Part shown: positions 16,355 through 25,037 of the stretch, piece after piece
Layout: each line of letters begins with the position of its first letter
Position numbering within the stretch: the first letter of the stretch is position 1
Source: an uncultured Gammaproteobacteria bacterium
Lineage (GTDB): Bacteria; Pseudomonadota; Gammaproteobacteria; Arenicellales; JAANXG01
Direction: 5' to 3'
NCBI GenBank assembly: GCA_947259395.1
Contig: CAMYMN010000034.1
Location: 7,518 to 52,668, forward strand
DNA: 45,151 nt
Position numbers and translations under genes: made by a program
The notes under the pieces: generated by a model
What the model was told of the DNA's origin: nothing
The model's database searches: none
The model's input: only the letters and a program-made list of their open reading frames with translations

Positions 16355-17152
16355 TCAACGGTCGACTTTGGTAAACACCAGGAAATAATTTGCTTTGAGC
16401 ACGTCCTTATCGTCGATCAATCGGAATCCCTGAGCCTCAATCTCCTCAATGACTGCTCGCCGATCGGCGCGAACGTGTCCCATCACCCACGCAGAACTGA
16501 CCCCGGGTATCTTTTTGTAATCGATGACGATCAATCGCCCTTCGCGCTGCAGGGCGTGGTGAATGGACTGTAGCATTCTGCGTGGATACTCAAAATGATG
16601 ATAGGTATTGCATACAAACGCCAGCTCGATGGAATGCTTTGGTAGCATCACATCCGTCGGCGTGTTACGGATGGTTTCGATATTGATCAGGCCGTGATTA
16701 CGGACGAGACGTTCGATGTTGGCGACAAACTCCAAGGTGATGTCCACCGCATAGACCTTGCCCTGGGAGCCGACCGCAGGAGAGAACAGCCTTGTGAACA
16801 ATCCGGTGCCGGCGCCGATATCTGCCACCGCCATACCGGCCCGCAGTCCAACGGCATCCAGGATCCGGTGCCGGCGATCGAAAACCTCCCGTCCGGGACG
16901 TTCGAATACTGCGACCCAGCGCGCGAAATCGGCGTTGTGATACTGTTGATTGACACCCGGTCGCACACTCTGATCCTGGGCGGCCGCGGGAGTGAGGGAT
17001 ACCGCTAACGTGATCAGGGCAATCTGTGCGCGGCGGACATACGCTTTCCGATAAGCGGTGAATACGAATGACACACACAATTTGGCCACAAATCTAATCT
17101 TCACGACGTGAAAAACCTTATTCGCTATCATAGGTTCTGTAATTTGCACCAA
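16355..17152 (-). CDS. SAM-dependent methyltransferase with an N-terminal signal peptide
   Basis: This is a class I methyltransferase: VADIGAGTGLFTRLF is motif I, VYAVDITLEF motif II, and CNTYHHFEYP the post-II catalytic region; LIVIDYKKIPG follows. Upstream of the domain, RRAQIALITLAVSLTPAAAQ looks like a signal peptide with an AxA cleavage site and then PGVNQQYHNADFARWV. I recall a family with the same layout (signal, PGVN, domain). The annotated frame starts at 17152, but the region before the hydrophobic segment is long; TTG or GTG codons near residue 28 may be the true start. The substrate is unknown. It is divergent from the His-rich Spy-like gene (66-bp gap). Confidence 0.85.
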   Translation of the reverse strand: MVQITEPMIANKVFHVVKIRFVAKLCVSFVFTAYRKAYVRRAQIALITLAVSLTPAAAQDQSVRPGVNQQYHNADFARWVAVFERPGREVFDRRHRILDAVGLRAGMAVADIGAGTGLFTRLFSPAVGSQGKVYAVDITLEFVANIERLVRNHGLINIETIRNTPTDVMLPKHSIELAFVCNTYHHFEYPRRMLQSIHHALQREGRLIVIDYKKIPGVSSAWVMGHVRADRRAVIEEIEAQGFRLIDDKDVLKANYFLVFTKVDR

Positions 17153-17242
17153 GGCGTCCCGCCTCGGTTAAGAGTGAGACAATAGCCAAACAGGCTGAGC
17201 TTAAACTTTATCATTCAGATGTGCTATCCGGAGGTAAGCGCG

Positions 17243-17812
17243 ATGAAACATATTTTAGTTATGACACTGGTTTCGTTACTGACGTTGGCAGGGATGTTCT
17301 CCGCTGGTGTCGCGTCTAGCGAGACCGAGCGTGGCGCCCGCCATCATCAACACCAGATGCAAAGAGGCGAACACCACGGTGCTGGCGGCAGGCATCACGA
17401 AGATCACGCAGCGCACCATGGACGTGACCGACACCGGGGACACCACGAAGCGCATGGTCGATTCATGGACAAGGAGTTGTTCGCGCGGTACTGGGAAAGC
17501 ACGCTGACTCCCGAGCAACGAACACAGGTTGATCAGCTGCGGGTCAACCATGCCAAGGCAAGTGCACCGCTCAGGGCCAAGATGGGTTCAATCAAGATGG
17601 AACTGGCGGTGCTTGCCACGGCAGAAGAACCCGAAACGGCAATGATCCAAAAACACATCGACGCACTTCTCGAACTCAAAAAGGGGGTCATGCAGCAACG
17701 CTACGCACATATCGCGGCGATCCGCAAGGTGCTTACCCAAGAACAACACGTCTCCTACGACATGATGATTCTGAAACATGCCACAAAACGGAAAAAGGGT
17801 GGGCACCGGTAA
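17243..17812 (+). CDS. Spy/CpxP-family periplasmic protein with His-rich segment
   Basis: A signal peptide (HILVMTLVSLLTLAGMFSAG) is followed by an unusually His-rich stretch of about 60 residues with many HH, HHG and HxxH groups (e.g. HHEDHAAHHGRDRHRGHH). A helical Spy/CpxP-like domain comes next, with TLTPEQRTQVDQL and VLTQEQHVSYDMM marking the two LTxxQ repeats. Spy/CpxP proteins are periplasmic chaperones or metal-stress sensors. The His region probably binds divalent metal (inference). GGAGG lies before the ATG at 17243, which rules out the earlier open-frame start at 17219. Confidence 0.82.
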   Translation: MKHILVMTLVSLLTLAGMFSAGVASSETERGARHHQHQMQRGEHHGAGGRHHEDHAAHHGRDRHRGHHEAHGRFMDKELFARYWESTLTPEQRTQVDQLRVNHAKASAPLRAKMGSIKMELAVLATAEEPETAMIQKHIDALLELKKGVMQQRYAHIAAIRKVLTQEQHVSYDMMILKHATKRKKGGHR

Positions 17813-17813
17813 A

Positions 17814-18011
17814 CTAGCTTGGACAACCGCCGGATTTTCGTTTCCTGTCGTAACCGGATTTCGATTCGGCGCCGGTGCGGAGTCTAGCCGCCCGGCCCTG
17901 CGCTTGTCCCCGCACTGCGACTATGCGCAGCACAAGCACAGCAGGGGGACTGCGCGTATGACAAGTCCCGTCGCCATCATCCGGGAACCTTGGTGCAATA
18001 TGCCAGGCTAG
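17814..18011. repeat. Degraded family A-like repeat
   Basis: The right end CTTGGTGCAATATGCCAGGCTAG (17989-18011; only four or so mismatches) matches the family A terminal repeat, and CTAG at 17814 may mark the left end. Inside is CTTGTCCCCGC...GCAGGGGG, a module also present in the copy at 33136 and in the repeat at 42498. The left terminal repeat is not clearly preserved. Confidence 0.45.
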
Positions 18012-18076
18012 ACTCTAATGTTCGAGCAACGTACCACTTGTTATGCGCACGGGTGTGTTGCGATTTTCTGATACAC

Positions 18077-19884
18077 ATGACTGACCTTTCCATCAAACGA
18101 ATTCGCAACATCGCGATAATCGCCCACGTCGATCACGGTAAGACGACCCTGGTTGATAAGTTGTTACAGCAGTCGGGCACCTTGAAGACCCGAGGGGTCG
18201 CCGTAGAACGTGTGCTCGACTCTGATGATCTCGAGAAGGAACGCGGCATCACCATTTTGGCCAAGAACACCGCCATTACTTGGCAAGATTACCGGATCAA
18301 TATCGTGGACACCCCGGGTCATGCGGATTTTGGCGGCGAGGTCGAACGCGTGCTGTCAATGGTGGACTCGGTGTTGCTGTTGGTCGATGCCGTGGAGGGA
18401 CCGATGCCCCAAACACGCTTCGTCACCCAAAAGGCATTTGCCCATGGCCTCACACCGATTGTAGTAATCAACGCGCCCATTGGGTTTTGGATCAGACCTT
18501 CGAGCTGTTCGATCGTTTGGGCGCTACTGACGAGCAGTTGGATTTTCCAGTGGTGTATGCCTCGGCGATCCACGGAACAGCGACCTTGGATATCGCCCAA
18601 CCTGGGATCGATCTAAAGCCGCTGTTTGACACTATTGTTGCCTACACGCCACCGCCGGCAGTGGATATCGAGGGACCATTTCAAATGCAGATCTCATCGT
18701 TGGACTTTTCCACTTACGTGGGAACGATTGGTATCGGCCGCATCACGCGTGGAGCGATCCAGCGCAACGACCCGGTCGTCGTTATTGACCGCAATGGGCG
18801 TGAGCGTTCCGGACGTATTCTGCAGATACTTGCGTTCATGGGATTAAACCGTGTGGAGATAGAGCGTGCGCGCGCGGGGGACATCGTTGCGGTAACCGGC
18901 ATCGAAGATCTGGGAATTTCCGATACCTTGTGCGATCCGGACCGGCGCGAACGCTTACCCGCGCTGAGCGTTGACGAGCCGACCATAAGCATGACGTTTC
19001 AAGTCAACACGTCGCCGTATTGCGGCCGGGATGGCAAGTACTTAACCTCCCGGCAGCTATCAGAACGTTTGCAGCGGGAGGCGGTTCACAATGTTGCACT
19101 TCGCGTGAGTGCAACCGAGGACCCCGAGAAGTTCATTGTAGCCGGGCGCGGTGAGCTGCATCTCGCCGTCCTGCTGGAAAACATGCGCCGCGAGGGATAC
19201 GAAGTCGCCGTGTCGCGCCCGGAGGTCATCTACCGGGAGCACGACGGGATACGCGAGGAACCCTGGGAGCAGTTGACCGTAGATGTCGAGGAACAGCATC
19301 AAGGCGCGATCATGGAAGCCATTGGCCAGCGCCGGGGCGAAATCACGGCGTTGTGGCCGGACGGCCGTGGTCGGGTGCGGCTGGATTATCTGATACCGGC
19401 GCGAGGACTCATCGGGTTTCAGTCGGATTTTCTGACCTTGACCTCCGGCAGCGGTACGCTGTATCACGTGTTCGATTGTTATCGCCCAGCGGTGCCGGAA
19501 CATCTCGCGCAGCGCCGCAACGGTGTACTCATCTCCATTGCGACCGGTAAAACGTTGGCGTATGCGCTGTTCAATCTTCAAGAGCGCGGGCGGCTGCTTG
19601 TTGGTCCCGGAGAGGAGGTTTATGAGGGTCAAGTGATCGGCATTCACAGCCGTGATAATGATCTAACCGTGAATCCCATGAAGGCCAAACAGCTCACTAA
19701 TATTCGTGCCGCGGCCAAGGATGACAACGTATTGCTGAACCCCCCGTTACGCATGGGGCTCGAACAGGGATTGGAATTCATCGACAAAGATGAATTATTG
19801 GAGATTACTCCTGCGCACATCCGCGTACGCAAGCGGTACTTGAAGGAGTACGAGCGCAAACGGGCTGCCCGTCGGGCGAGTTAA
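18077..19884 (+). pseudogene. typA: GTPase TypA/BipA, interrupted by a short deletion and frameshift
   Basis: Translation from the ATG at 18077 gives the normal start: [20 protein letters not shown] (P-loop), ERGITI (switch I) and [16 protein letters not shown] (switch II). At about 18470 the frame reads IVVINAPIG and leaves the family. The next frame resumes at [20 protein letters not shown] and runs through domains II, III and the C-terminal domain to KRAARRAS. The family has NKxDRPxARP between VVIN and the Trp; here about 22 nt are missing, removing NKxD, the guanine-specificity (G4) motif. As it stands no functional GTPase can be made. It is either a true pseudogene or an assembly error. 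BipA is a ribosome-associated GTPase needed at low temperature and under stress. Confidence 0.9.
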
Positions 19885-19934
19885 AAAAGGTGGGGTCAGT
19901 CCCGAACAGCACTTATTCAAACTTCGGGGGCAAG

Positions 19935-20038
19935 CTGAACCGAGTGAAAATTTCCGGGACACGCCGTAAATACGTCCATGTAGGCTCGACGCCAGCATCC
20001 CTGCTGGCGACGGTCCCGTAAATTCTCCCTCGATTCAG
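19935..20038. repeat. REP/MITE-like element, family B copy 1
   Basis: The terminal stem CTGAACCGAGTGAAAATTTC...GGGAC pairs with GTCCCGTAAATTCTCCCTCG...CAG. An inner hairpin CGCCAGC-ATCCCT-GCTGGCG lies near the right side. It is 104 bp and matches the copies at 42192 and 42322 over its full length. It lies between typA and the oxidoreductase gene. No transposase is present. Confidence 0.8.
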
Positions 20039-20081
20039 CCCTTTTTCGCTCCTATTGGTCTTGAAATAAGTGTGTCGCGGG

Positions 20082-22535
20082 TTAGTCCAGCCGCAATGGG
20101 AGGGTGCGCAGTCGCTGGCCGGTGGCCGCGTACACCGCGTTGGCGACCGCCGGGGCGATCGGTGGCACGCCTGGTTCACCGACACCGCCGGGTGCTTCGG
20201 TACTGTTCACAATATGTACCTCGACCACCGGCATCTCCGCCAGCGTCAAAATGGGATAATCCTCGAGGTTTGCGTGCATCACCCTTCCCGCTGCAATGTT
20301 GATCTCCTCGTGTAACGCGGCGGATAAACCAAACGCGATTCCACCTTCCATTTGTGCGCGCACGGTGTCGGGATTGACCGTGGTGCCGCAGTCGATTGCG
20401 CATACCACCCGCTGCACGTGAATTTGGCTATCCACAATTTCAACTTCGGCGACCTGCGCCACGATAGTTCCAAATGAGCGATAGATCGCAAGGCCGCGGC
20501 CGCAATTTGCCGCCGGCTTGCGACGCCAGCCGGCATTCTCGGCGGCAACCGCCAGGACCGTCCGGTAGCGAGGCGCATGCGCCAGAAGGCGGTAGCGGTA
20601 TGCGAACGGATCTTGCCCTGCGGCATGCGCCAATTCGTCGATAAAGCTTTCGATGGCGAACGCATTTTGCCCGGCGCCGACCGAACGCCAGTTGCCGGTC
20701 GGCACTTCGTTGTCGATGATCCGATGCTCCTCACGAAAGTTGGGCACTGCATAGGGTACCGAGATCATATCCAAAGCCAGACTCGGGCCGGCGGCACGTA
20801 ACCGCCAGGCGGTAGGTTGGCCGTCGACATCCAACGCCGCGTCAAGCGCGACGAAATGGGCCGGTCGGTAGACATCGTGCTGTAAATCATCCTGGCGCGT
20901 CCAAATAACCTGCACTGGTTGCGGCACCTTTTGCGCCAGCTGTACCGCGTCGGTCACCATATCGGTCTCCAGCCGGCGGCCGAAGCCGCCACCGCAGAAT
21001 AGGCTGTGGACATTGACCAGCCGCCGGGGCAGACCGGTCAATTCGGCAGCGGTCTTTTGCACTGCACTTTGGTTTTGTGTGCCCACCCACACGTCGCATT
21101 GTTGGCCGTGCACATGCGCGATGCAGTTCATTGGCTCCAGGGTGGCATGCGCGACGTAGACTGTGCGATATCCCGCGCTAACATGGCTGTGTGCCGCGGC
21201 CAGCGCACGCTTCACGCTTCCGCGACGGCGTATTAGCTTACCGGGTTGTTGCGTAGACCGTTGCAACCGCTGGTAATGTGTTGCCGTGTCGAGTGTGGAC
21301 AGGCCCTCGGACCACTCGACTTGCAGTACACGGCGGCCGCGCATGGCTGCGTACGCGCTATCGGCCAGCACTGCCACGCCGCTATCGATGACATGCACCG
21401 CGCTCACCCCGGGAACTGCCAGCGTATCGTCTGCTACGATGCTGTTCACATGGCCTCCTAACACCGGTGATCGTTGCACACTGGCGACGATCATGTCGGG
21501 TTGTTGTAGATCAAACCCATAAACGGTTTGCCCCTTAACCATGTCGAGGAGATCTAACCTCCCAGCGTCCCGGCCCAGTAATCGCCATTGATTCCTTGGT
21601 TTGAAGGTAACGCGCTTCGGAATCGGAAGCTTGGACGCTAGATCCACTAACGTGGCGTATTGCAAACGCCTTCCACTGCGCTCATGGATGACGGTGCATG
21701 CCTCGGCGCGGCAGTCACCGACGCGTGCGCGCCACTGTTGTGCGGCCGCTTTGATCAGCATCATTCGCGCGCTGGCGCCGGCGCGGCGGAGTTGCTCCCA
21801 TTGGCTGGATACCGCAGTGGAGCCGCCGGTCACCTGTACCCCAAAGCGAGGATTGACATACACCTTCGCCGCCGGCGCAAATATCATACGGACCTGTGCC
21901 AAATCGGCCTCCAGCTCTTCACTGATGAGCATGGCGAGGGCGGTACTCGCGCCTTGTCCCATCTCGGCAAAGTTGATAGTCACGGTCACGGTGTTATCGC
22001 CATGAATCCGCAACCAAGGATTGAGCGCGATGCCGGCGTCGGGAGAGGGCTCTAGCGGATTGGGCAACGTTGTCTCGTCGCGTGCGTCGATGACGTCAAC
22101 GGCACGCGCAATCGCCCGGCGAATTCTTTGGTAGGTGCCGCAGCGGCATAACACCTTTGACATCGCACTTTCAAGATCTGCATTCCCGGGATTCGGTTGC
22201 CGATTGAGCAAGCCTGCCGCGGCTATGATCTGGCCGGGTTGACAATACCCGCACTGCGGCACCTGTTCTTCGAGCCATGCGCTCAGGAGTGGATGGCGCA
22301 GTTGTGCAAGGCCTTCGATAGTCGTGACTTTTCGCCCCCGCACTTTCTCTAACGGCACCATGCAAGCGTGGTTGGATTCCCCGTCGATCAACACCATGCA
22401 GATCCCGCAGATACCGACGCCGCATCCAAACTTGGTGCCCTTGAGGCCGAGGACATCGCGCAATACCCACAACAGTGGCGTGTCCGGATCCACCGAAACA
22501 GAGTGCACTTCGCCGTTCACGGTTATGTCTATCAT
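20082..22535 (-). CDS. Fused 2Fe-2S / molybdopterin oxidoreductase (isoquinoline 1-oxidoreductase type)
   Basis: The 817-residue protein combines two subunits usually made separately. Residues 1-150 are the small Fe-S subunit: CGVGICGICMVLIDG for the plant-type 2Fe-2S cluster, and QCGYCQPGQ with LCRCGTY for the second. From about 165 it is the molybdenum-cofactor subunit: NFAEMGQGASTAL, FCGGGFGRRLETDMV, NWRSVGAGQNAFAIESF and GVGEPGVPPIAPAVANA with the active-site Glu of GxGE. The order resembles IorA then IorB of isoquinoline/aldehyde oxidoreductases. The fused form lacks the Tat signal normally at the IorB N-terminus, suggesting a cytoplasmic enzyme. The substrate is not predictable. The gene is monocistronic here, with no CoxM-like FAD subunit nearby. 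Confidence 0.9.
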   Translation of the reverse strand: MIDITVNGEVHSVSVDPDTPLLWVLRDVLGLKGTKFGCGVGICGICMVLIDGESNHACMVPLEKVRGRKVTTIEGLAQLRHPLLSAWLEEQVPQCGYCQPGQIIAAAGLLNRQPNPGNADLESAMSKVLCRCGTYQRIRRAIARAVDVIDARDETTLPNPLEPSPDAGIALNPWLRIHGDNTVTVTINFAEMGQGASTALAMLISEELEADLAQVRMIFAPAAKVYVNPRFGVQVTGGSTAVSSQWEQLRRAGASARMMLIKAAAQQWRARVGDCRAEACTVIHERSGRRLQYATLVDLASKLPIPKRVTFKPRNQWRLLGRDAGRLDLLDMVKGQTVYGFDLQQPDMIVASVQRSPVLGGHVNSIVADDTLAVPGVSAVHVIDSGVAVLADSAYAAMRGRRVLQVEWSEGLSTLDTATHYQRLQRSTQQPGKLIRRRGSVKRALAAAHSHVSAGYRTVYVAHATLEPMNCIAHVHGQQCDVWVGTQNQSAVQKTAAELTGLPRRLVNVHSLFCGGGFGRRLETDMVTDAVQLAQKVPQPVQVIWTRQDDLQHDVYRPAHFVALDAALDVDGQPTAWRLRAAGPSLALDMISVPYAVPNFREEHRIIDNEVPTGNWRSVGAGQNAFAIESFIDELAHAAGQDPFAYRYRLLAHAPRYRTVLAVAAENAGWRRKPAANCGRGLAIYRSFGTIVAQVAEVEIVDSQIHVQRVVCAIDCGTTVNPDTVRAQMEGGIAFGLSAALHEEINIAAGRVMHANLEDYPILTLAEMPVVEVHIVNSTEAPGGVGEPGVPPIAPAVANAVYAATGQRLRTLPLRLD

Positions 22536-22839
22536 CGCTCGGTACTCAAGCCCACATCATCGGTTGTTAATAGTCGCTCAAGTTAATGTAGCTTGCTCGG
22601 ATAATATTGGCACGCAGTGAAATTTCTCATCCACAAACTGGACATGCAATATACCGTGAACAATATCTCCATATGAGAAAGACCGTGTTGTTCCCCGCGC
22701 CTGTTGCAGTGCACTGAGTATCGACCTTGTGGCATTTTGCCTCGCTCGCAGATTGCACCAGGGCGCGACTATCCCGGCCCTAGCTGGTTCTCGCACACCC
22801 ACGCGCGGTGCGAGCAGGAGGAGATATACTTGTTCGCAT
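22536..22839. other. Intergenic region with possible family A remnant
   Basis: There is no convincing gene in these 304 bp. A stretch GCTCGCAGATTGCACCAGGG (about 22744-22763) resembles the family A terminal repeat, followed by TATCCCGG and CTAG as in its ends, but no partner arm is clear. The promoter of the oxidoreductase gene should lie in the first 150 bp, where the sequence is AT-rich. No stronger signal is seen. Confidence 0.3.
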
Positions 22840-24471
22840 TCACGATTCAACCACCGGTTGAGACAAAATCCATAAACTGATAACCGTGTAGCCAACCATT
22901 AACACCAGCATTGGGATCTGACTATAAAATGCGACACGTGGTGATTTAAACCATTTGAGCGCCGTGACATGGGCGAGATAGACGGCGATGATATGTCCAA
23001 GGACAATCGCCGTGACCGCCGTGTACCAAACCATCCGGGCACTTACCACATCGATGCGGAGGCGATAAGGATTAGTGCCGAACAGATTCCAGCCCAAACC
23101 CAGCGGGTCGGATGAAAGTGGGATGATCATCTGCCCCGCGAGCAACAAGTAAGACAGATAATGAGCGAAATGGTAGGCGAGCGCGATTGGTACCAGTGAG
23201 AACGCGAACAAACGCGCGATCACCAGCGTATTTGACTGCCTACTCGCCGCCAGGGACATCAACCGGCAGAAAAACAAATACACCATCAGGAACAGAATCG
23301 GTACTACGATTAGCGCCACTGATTTGATGAAAGTGGACAGATCGACGCCGATGGTCCGGACACTTAATAACAACGAGCGTAAAAAAGGAGCGGAAAGTAT
23401 CCACTCGACGATGCCTTGCCATAGTGGCGTTTCCAAAATACCGTCGAAGGAGACGGTGGAAAGCAACATCAAGGTGAATATCATCATTGATACGTGAATA
23501 GGTTTTTGGATCAACAACCCGACCGCCCACGGCCGAAGGTTCAATTGGCGAACACTGGCACCGGCGCGAGCGAAGCCGTCGTAACAGTTGACGCAATCCT
23601 CCTGTATCGCGGGACGGATGTCTGGCGGACAGCCTTGACAGACTTGTGTATTGACGACTCGGACCTCGGTCAAGGAAAACCGCGACAATAGGCCGAATAC
23701 GACGGAGAACACTTCGCCGCGACGAAGCCATTGTTCACGGCCGAACAGGATCATACCCAACCAGGTGAATGCTGAGTAGATCACAATAACAGTGGCCAGA
23801 CTCGAGGGGTGATCGCTATGGGACCAGACTAATTCCATCCATGCAAAACCCAAAAATAGAATTACCGCGGGCCACACCCCTGTGTTGGCAGGTAAACGCA
23901 AGTTCACATAAAGATTACGCTTTGTAAGATGCCGATAGCCGCGTTCAGTCCAGTCAATAATAACCAACCAGGGATTCAACAACCGCCAAACATTTCCGAT
24001 TAGCGCCACGATGAAGACGATCCCGACCCACCAGATTACCCATACAAATGTTGGTGCCAGGTTTTTAAACGGGCTCTCATTCCCGTAGAATCCACTTACC
24101 AGAACCAATACATACAGCCCTACTGAAGCGCATCTGACTATCGAAACGATTCCGGACTTTGTTATCCATCGGAGGCCCCGCAATCGGGTCAGGTCTAAGG
24201 TCGGATAGCGCTTTGCTCGGGTGTCTGTTCTCAACAATAGCGCGATTACGATGAAAGAAAGCAAGACTGCCGCACCCGCACCGATCAAATAGAGCGCGAA
24301 CGGCAGCGGCAAGTCATAACGTTGACCAAAGGCATGACCATACCCCGCCGGCGACACCACCGTGGCGGCGGCCGCGGCACAGCAGATCAGAGCAACATCA
24401 ATTCGGATAGATTTCAATGTAGAGCAGCGTACCGTGATGGCCATGACCGCCCGACTTCTCGCCAAACCCAT
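22840..24471 (-). CDS. Polytopic membrane protein of unknown function with a Cys-rich loop
   Basis: The roughly 540-residue protein has an N-terminal signal or anchor and PAGYGHAFGQRYDLPLP, then about ten to twelve membrane helices. In a loop near residue 275 it carries CQGCPPDIRPAIQEDCVNCY, two CxxC pairs that could form a zinc or iron-sulfur site. I recall similar proteins listed in databases as 'fenitrothion hydrolase', a name I would not rely on. The frame overlaps the upstream cupredoxin gene; starts at 24444 (ATG) or 24417 (TTG) shorten the overlap. The two genes are translationally coupled in appearance and likely act together at the periplasmic face of the inner membrane. Confidence 0.75.
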   Translation of the reverse strand: MGLARSRAVMAITVRCSTLKSIRIDVALICCAAAAATVVSPAGYGHAFGQRYDLPLPFALYLIGAGAAVLLSFIVIALLLRTDTRAKRYPTLDLTRLRGLRWITKSGIVSIVRCASVGLYVLVLVSGFYGNESPFKNLAPTFVWVIWWVGIVFIVALIGNVWRLLNPWLVIIDWTERGYRHLTKRNLYVNLRLPANTGVWPAVILFLGFAWMELVWSHSDHPSSLATVIVIYSAFTWLGMILFGREQWLRRGEVFSVVFGLLSRFSLTEVRVVNTQVCQGCPPDIRPAIQEDCVNCYDGFARAGASVRQLNLRPWAVGLLIQKPIHVSMMIFTLMLLSTVSFDGILETPLWQGIVEWILSAPFLRSLLLSVRTIGVDLSTFIKSVALIVVPILFLMVYLFFCRLMSLAASRQSNTLVIARLFAFSLVPIALAYHFAHYLSYLLLAGQMIIPLSSDPLGLGWNLFGTNPYRLRIDVVSARMVWYTAVTAIVLGHIIAVYLAHVTALKWFKSPRVAFYSQIPMLVLMVGYTVISLWILSQPVVES

Positions 24472-24805
24472 GGGAAGTTACCGGGTAGCGGCCAGTGGCG
24501 TGGGCTTCGAACCGCATCTCGGCAACGGCCCCCGGTTTGACTTCGATTTTCAGGTCATAACCGTGCACATGCAGTACAGTCGCCTCATCGGAGTTCCACC
24601 GAACCACGACCTGGCTTCCTTGAGTCACGCGTATCGTTTTAACGTCCCCGACAATACTGCGCTTTTGGATAGTGAAGTCAAATGACTCGGACCCGGCGGG
24701 CTGCGCCACCGAAACACCTACGTTGCATAACAACAGCGCAATTAATACCCACACTGGGTATACCCATATGGAAACTGATGAAATAACAAGCACGCGATCT
24801 TGCAT
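24398..24805 (-). CDS. Secreted cupredoxin-fold protein
   Basis: The roughly 135-residue protein starts with a signal peptide (VWVLIALLLCNVGVSVA). A cupredoxin-like beta barrel follows: TIRVTQGSQVVVRWNSDEA, VLHVHGYDLKIEVKPG, and a His-rich end GFGEKSGGHGHHGTLLYIEI. Mature Cys is absent, so a classical type-1 blue copper site is not possible; the His residues could bind copper in another mode. GGAGAGAG before the ATG at 24805 fixes the start. The stop lies inside the next gene's frame (membrane protein). The HVHGYDLK and TGRYPVTSHG signatures are those of small periplasmic copper-related proteins found next to polytopic partners. Confidence 0.8.
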   Translation of the reverse strand: MQDRVLVISSVSIWVYPVWVLIALLLCNVGVSVAQPAGSESFDFTIQKRSIVGDVKTIRVTQGSQVVVRWNSDEATVLHVHGYDLKIEVKPGAVAEMRFEAHATGRYPVTSHGFGEKSGGHGHHGTLLYIEIYPN

Positions 24806-24978
24806 CGGTCTCTCTCCTGATCTTTGAACCACCACGTAGACTTGCTGATATCAAGGGTATACGATGTAATTCCCGACGACAGTAGTCAAGATTTACAACA
24901 CGATTGGCAACGGCCTGTCGTCACGTTGGAGCGGCCCATCAATCGCTGCACCGGGTGCACCAATGAGGTCATGGCCAG

Positions 24979-25005
24979 CGCGACCGAACTAATGACGCGG
25001 TCGCG
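24979..25005. promoter_or_regulatory. Inverted repeat upstream of the beta-propeller gene
   Basis: CGCGACCG and CGGTCGCG form perfect 8-bp arms around an 11-nt centre, ending 32 bp before the start of the propeller gene. It could be an operator shared with the divergent cupredoxin gene or an mRNA hairpin in the leader. The arm length is modest and no regulator is known. Confidence 0.35.
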
Positions 25006-25037
25006 TCGTGTTACGGCATTGTTAGGAGGAATCGAGT

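Noticed and set aside
22578-22895. 105-codon minus-strand frame between the oxidoreductase and membrane-protein genes
   Set aside because: It overlaps the end of the membrane-protein gene and reads through a repeat-like segment; no recognisable domain.
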